Translations under genes and position numbers: made by a program
The notes under the pieces: generated by a model
What the model saw: only the letters and a program-made list of their open reading frames with translations
What the model was told of the DNA's origin: nothing
The model's database searches: none
NCBI GenBank assembly: GCA_045541375.1
Contig: JAZQJB010000144.1
Span: 1-64,000, forward strand
Reading direction: 5' to 3'
Length of the DNA: 64,000 nt
Origin: CAG-390 sp045541375
GTDB taxonomy: Bacteria > Bacillota > Clostridia > Oscillospirales > CAG-272
In this document: positions 60,889 to 64,000 of the stretch, piece after piece
Position numbering within the stretch: position 1 is the first letter of the stretch
Layout of the letters: each line of letters opens with the position of its first letter

Positions 60889-61893
60889 ATGTCAAAGAAC
60901 AATGATTTCGTATCCGCCGCAAAAACCCCATCAAACAACGAATTTTTAGATTCACTCGAAACCCTCTCCGTCGACGATGTAGTACCTCCTCACAGAAAAA
61001 AGAAACAATCGGGAGGCATATCTGTGTTTATGCTTTCACGCGTGATTCTTTTGTTGCTTTGTGCAGTGATTTTCATTTATTGCGTTTCTGAGCTTTCCGG
61101 AATTGTTAATGACTATCAGAGAGGCGAAGATCTTTACGGTGATATTAACAAGGAATTCAATGCAATAATCAAAGGTAATACCGTTGGAAACGTTTCCCAA
61201 ATCCTTCTTTCTACAGCAGACATTCCTATGGCGAATTATGCCGGAGTTATGTTAGGTGATGTTCCCAAATATGATCCCGTGCTTGGATCTGATAAAGTTA
61301 CCAGTGCAAAATTCCAGGCGCTTCTTGCTTTTATCCAAGGCCTTAGCAGCAGGAATGGGGATACATTTGGTTATATCTATATTCCAAATTCCAAGATCGA
61401 TTATCCAATGGTTCATTGCGCAAACAATGATTTTTATCTCAAGCACGCTTTTGACGGACACCCATCCGATGTCGGTGCAATCTTTGTTGATTTCAGAAAC
61501 AACAAGAATATCGAAAACAACCAAAACGTTGTTATTTACGGACATAATATGCTTAACGGCTCAATGTTTTGTGATGCAACCAAGTTTCTGGAAAAGGATT
61601 TCTTTATGAATCCCGAAAACAAGATCGAGATTACTACTTTTGACGGATTATATACTTTTGAAGTCTTTTCCGCCTATGCGACCAGTCAGTATGATAACTA
61701 TTTCAGAACCGGCTTTAGCTCCGATCAGGAATTTGTTCAGTTCTGTTATGATAGGGAAGCAAAATCGTATTATCACAGAGAAAATATCAGTTTTTCTCCG
61801 GATGATCTGATCATCACGCTTTCGACTTGTATTCTCGGAAATGATGACGGCAGATATGCCATTCATGCAAAATTGGTCAAAGTGGAAAAGTAA
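60889..61893 (+). CDS. Class B sortase
   Basis: 334 residues. Cytoplasmic tail (1-50), one membrane segment near 50-70 (VFMLSRVILLLLCAVIFIYC), then the sortase barrel. The catalytic His lies in NVVIYGHNMLNG near 220, the Cys in ITLSTCILG near 312, and the Arg in DGRYAIHAKL near 320. The spacing and long insert between His and Cys suit class B. It attaches surface proteins to peptidoglycan or builds pili. No LPxTG- or NPQTN-like substrate is complete in the window, so its partner is outside. Confidence 0.9.
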   Translation: MSKNNDFVSAAKTPSNNEFLDSLETLSVDDVVPPHRKKKQSGGISVFMLSRVILLLLCAVIFIYCVSELSGIVNDYQRGEDLYGDINKEFNAIIKGNTVGNVSQILLSTADIPMANYAGVMLGDVPKYDPVLGSDKVTSAKFQALLAFIQGLSSRNGDTFGYIYIPNSKIDYPMVHCANNDFYLKHAFDGHPSDVGAIFVDFRNNKNIENNQNVVIYGHNMLNGSMFCDATKFLEKDFFMNPENKIEITTFDGLYTFEVFSAYATSQYDNYFRTGFSSDQEFVQFCYDREAKSYYHRENISFSPDDLIITLSTCILGNDDGRYAIHAKLVKVEK

Positions 61894-61901
61894 TTGACAA
61901 T

Positions 61902-62756
61902 ATGATTGAAACTGACTTTCTTATTTGCCCGATTTGCGGTGCAAGATTAGTTAAAGAAGAGAAGTGCCTCTTTTGCACTTCTAAAGAAACAAAAAAGAGA
62001 CATTGTTTTGATATTTCGTCTTCTGGTTATGCTGATCTTTCTTATAGAAACGGTGGCTCAGGTGACCCCAAAGACGCAGTAAACGATAGAACTGCCTTTT
62101 TGGATAAAGGTTATTATCAACCGCTTTCTCATAAGATCAATCAGATCTGCAAGCAATATCTGAACGAAGACTTCCTTTTGGTAGACGCAGGTTGCGGTGA
62201 AGGATATTATTCCGAGCGCATTGCCTTTGAATTTACCGATGCTTATGTATATGGTGCCGACCTTTCTAAACATGCGGTTCACAGAGCAAGTGTAAGACGC
62301 AATATCAGAGGCGGAAATAACAGCTTTTATTCCGTTGCCTCTATCTTTTCATTGCCGGTAGCCCCTAATGCTGCTGATTGCGTTTTGTCAATGTTTGCTC
62401 CTGTTGCAGAGGACGAAGTTCTTCGTATTCTTAAAGACGGTGGTTATCTTATAATCGGAGCCGCCGGTGTTAAACATCTCTATGATTTAAAAGAAGCTAT
62501 TTATGAAGAAGTTCATTTGAACGAAGAGAGAGCAGATCTCCCTCAAAAGCTTTCACTTGTTGATAAAGTAAACGTTACTTATAAGGCATTGATCGATAGT
62601 AATGATGACATCTTGCGGTTGTTCGGAATGACTCCATACAGATTTCGCACGTCTGAAAAATCTATTGAACTGTTAAAAAAGCTTGATTGTTTGGAAGTTG
62701 AAGTGAACGTAGATTTCTACGTATATCGCAAGGTGCTCGAGAAAGGTAAAGAATGA
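61902..62756 (+). CDS. RlmA-like 23S rRNA (guanine-N1)-methyltransferase
   Basis: 284 residues. N-terminal zinc finger CPICGARL...CLFC...RHCFD (residues 8-40) of the RlmA type, followed by a Rossmann domain with motif I LLVDAGCGEGYYSERIA near 88 and YGADLSKHAV near 112. RlmA enzymes methylate G745 or G748 of 23S rRNA, and G748 methylation is associated with tylosin resistance in producers. The gene starts 8 bases after the sortase and overlaps the glycosyltransferase gene by 4 bases. Confidence 0.87.
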   Translation: MIETDFLICPICGARLVKEEKCLFCTSKETKKRHCFDISSSGYADLSYRNGGSGDPKDAVNDRTAFLDKGYYQPLSHKINQICKQYLNEDFLLVDAGCGEGYYSERIAFEFTDAYVYGADLSKHAVHRASVRRNIRGGNNSFYSVASIFSLPVAPNAADCVLSMFAPVAEDEVLRILKDGGYLIIGAAGVKHLYDLKEAIYEEVHLNEERADLPQKLSLVDKVNVTYKALIDSNDDILRLFGMTPYRFRTSEKSIELLKKLDCLEVEVNVDFYVYRKVLEKGKE

Positions 62757-63484
62757 AAATTTCGGTTTGTATACCTATGTATAATGAAGCGGCGATTATT
62801 GCCGATAACGCAAAAACGCTGTGGAATTATATGGAGAATAACTTCGTCACCGCTGAGGGTGAAAGAGATTATGAGATAATTTACTCTAACGACGGAAGCA
62901 AAGACGGTTGTGACAAAATCGTTGAGTCTTTGAACCTCCCCGGAATTAAGGTCGTCGGATATGAAAACAATCAAGGAAAGGGCTACGCTGTCAAGACTGC
63001 TATGCTTGCTTCATCCGGAGATATAGTAATGTTTACTGATGCAGATCTTGCTTACGGTACAGACGTTATTAAGCAAATGGTCGAAACCTTTGATGCTAAC
63101 CCTGAAAGCAATCTTGTGATTGGTTCCAGAAATCTTACCGAAGACGGTTATTCAAACTACACGTTAATCAGAAAGCTAGCTTCTAAAGCTTATATTAAAG
63201 TCCTTTGTATTGTTGGCGGTTTCAAACTATCGGATTCTCAGTGCGGTTGCAAAGGATTCAGAAGAGAGGCTGTCGATCAAATCTTTCCGAGGCTTGAAGT
63301 TAACGGATTCGCATTTGATTTTGAAGCTCTTTTATGGGCTACAAAACTTAAATACAAGATCACAGAAATGCCCGTGAGCGTTAAGGTTCACGGCGAGTCT
63401 AAAGTCAGAATTATCAGAGATACTTTAAAGATGCTTCGTGATATTGTTAAGATGAAGAAGCGTATCAATAAAACAACAATTTAA
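62753..63484 (+). CDS. Family 2 glycosyltransferase, DPM1-like
   Basis: 243 residues, GT-A fold. SVCIPMYNEAAIIADNA at residue 3, IYSNDGSKDGCDKIVE near 42 and the metal-binding MFTDADLAYGTDV near 90 are the family motifs. LSDSQCGCKGFRREAVDQIF near 160 is the dolichyl-phosphate sugar synthase region. No C-terminal membrane helices are present, so it is the soluble type that transfers a sugar to a polyprenyl phosphate at the membrane. ATGA overlap with the RlmA-like gene. Fits an envelope role with sortase and the following secreted protein. Confidence 0.88.
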   Translation: MKISVCIPMYNEAAIIADNAKTLWNYMENNFVTAEGERDYEIIYSNDGSKDGCDKIVESLNLPGIKVVGYENNQGKGYAVKTAMLASSGDIVMFTDADLAYGTDVIKQMVETFDANPESNLVIGSRNLTEDGYSNYTLIRKLASKAYIKVLCIVGGFKLSDSQCGCKGFRREAVDQIFPRLEVNGFAFDFEALLWATKLKYKITEMPVSVKVHGESKVRIIRDTLKMLRDIVKMKKRINKTTI

Positions 63485-63499
63485 TTTTGGAGATCCTAT

Positions 63500-64000
63500 A
63501 TGGGAAACATTAAAAAATATCTTCGATCCGCATCGTTGGCTTTTGCAATAATTCTGCTGTTGCAATGCTTTATTGGAATTAGTGTATTTGCCGAAGACGG
63601 CGAAGAACAAGAGCCGGTCAAGGAAGTCGAACTCCGAGAGATGGTATGTCGAATTAAAAACGCATCGACGGGGCTGTATCTTGATTCATATAAATACACT
63701 GCCAAAACTAAAGGCAAGTCATACCTTGAAAGCTACAGCAAGGATAGCCTGGGGCAGGTGTTTCATCTTTCGCCCTGTGATGACGGTACATATATGATCA
63801 TTCCTCAGAATGATAGCGGAAATTACGTGTATGCTTATGAAGCAGATGCTAAAAAGAGCGTAAAGCTTAATAAAGTTAAGCTTACATCCGCTGGGGATAT
63901 GTCTAAGTTCGATATAATCAAGTTTGTTAACGGTACTTTTGTTATTGCACCTGTTAATACCAAGAACGAGAAAGCTGTGCTTACCCAGTCCGAAACCAAA
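63500..64000 (+). CDS. Secreted protein with ricin-like lectin domain (3' partial)
   Basis: 167 residues are seen before the window ends, in an open frame. Residues 1-31 are a signal peptide (MGNIKKYLRSASLAFAIILL, then a cut near VFAED). The mature start has Glu-rich linker GEEQEPVKEVEL. From about residue 48 the sequence CRIKNASTGLYLDS, GQVFHLSPCDDGTYMIIPQN and NGTFVIAPVN repeats about every 45 residues, the beta-trefoil pattern of RICIN-type lectin domains. The rest, including any catalytic part or sorting signal, lies outside. GGAG ribosome site at 63488. Confidence 0.75.
   Translation, partial: MGNIKKYLRSASLAFAIILLLQCFIGISVFAEDGEEQEPVKEVELREMVCRIKNASTGLYLDSYKYTAKTKGKSYLESYSKDSLGQVFHLSPCDDGTYMIIPQNDSGNYVYAYEADAKKSVKLNKVKLTSAGDMSKFDIIKFVNGTFVIAPVNTKNEKAVLTQSETK

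Noticed and set aside
1..64000. CRISPR arrays, tRNA, rRNA, transposase or attachment sites
   Set aside because: Looked for on both strands. No regularly spaced repeats, no tRNA-like cloverleaf in any gap and no transposase or integrase motif were seen.

Overview
The window looks like chromosome of an anaerobic, low-to-mid GC Gram-positive bacterium of class Clostridia, probably an uncultured gut or rumen lineage near Oscillospiraceae or Christensenellales. The family is an inference. The grounds are the gene order xseA-xseB-ispA-tlyA-nadK-argR-recN, the ylxM-ffh-rpsP-khpA operon, AddAB instead of RecBCD, a Re-type citrate synthase, a class B sortase, cytoplasmic Cys-type sulfatases, strong AGGAGG ribosome sites and TTGxxx-17-TATAAT promoters. 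Coding density is very high. No gap exceeds 300 bases, and I see no rRNA, tRNA, CRISPR array, transposase or prophage.

Layout. 1-9.6 kb (+): a housekeeping run with a TsaD paralogue (cut by the window edge), exonuclease VII, polyprenyl synthase, TlyA, NAD kinase, ArgR, RecN, ArgS and YebC. 9.6-14.4 kb (+): a flippase, a sulfatase and formate-THF ligase, closed by a terminator. 14.4-17.4 kb (-): HAD phosphatase, second sulfatase and an unknown membrane protein. 17.5-20.2 kb (+): acyl-ACP thioesterase and a relocated dxs. 20.2-26 kb (-): lactate dehydrogenase, glycerol kinase, an unknown helical protein, and khpA-rpsP-ffh-ylxM read from a consensus promoter. 26.1-30.3 kb (+): a DUF1858 protein, TrmK, Nif3-like protein, a PPP-like phosphatase with altered motifs, RlmD and an ASCH protein.

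30.4-40.5 kb (+) is the most unusual part. It is a compact same-strand run of an unknown protein, two FAD oxidoreductases, a membrane-anchored propeller-like protein, a metallo-beta-lactamase-fold protein with a glycosidase-like N-terminal domain, a nitrilase-glycerophosphodiesterase fusion, an EamA exporter, a GNAT acetyltransferase and an AbgA-like amidohydrolase. It resembles an uncharacterised catabolic unit for an amide- and phosphodiester-containing substrate. It is followed by an Lgt-like membrane protein with altered motifs and a CPBP protease.

42-64 kb: RNase HI (-), an E2-like acyltransferase lacking the catalytic His (+), uridine phosphorylase (-), then a complete oxidative half-TCA operon: Re-citrate synthase, aconitase and NAD-type isocitrate dehydrogenase (+), giving 2-oxoglutarate. 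A perfect 19-bp terminator separates it from the convergent queG-addB-addA operon (-). The right end (+) is an envelope block: HtrA protease with its own two-component system, class B sortase, an RlmA-like methyltransferase, a family 2 glycosyltransferase and a secreted protein cut by the window edge.
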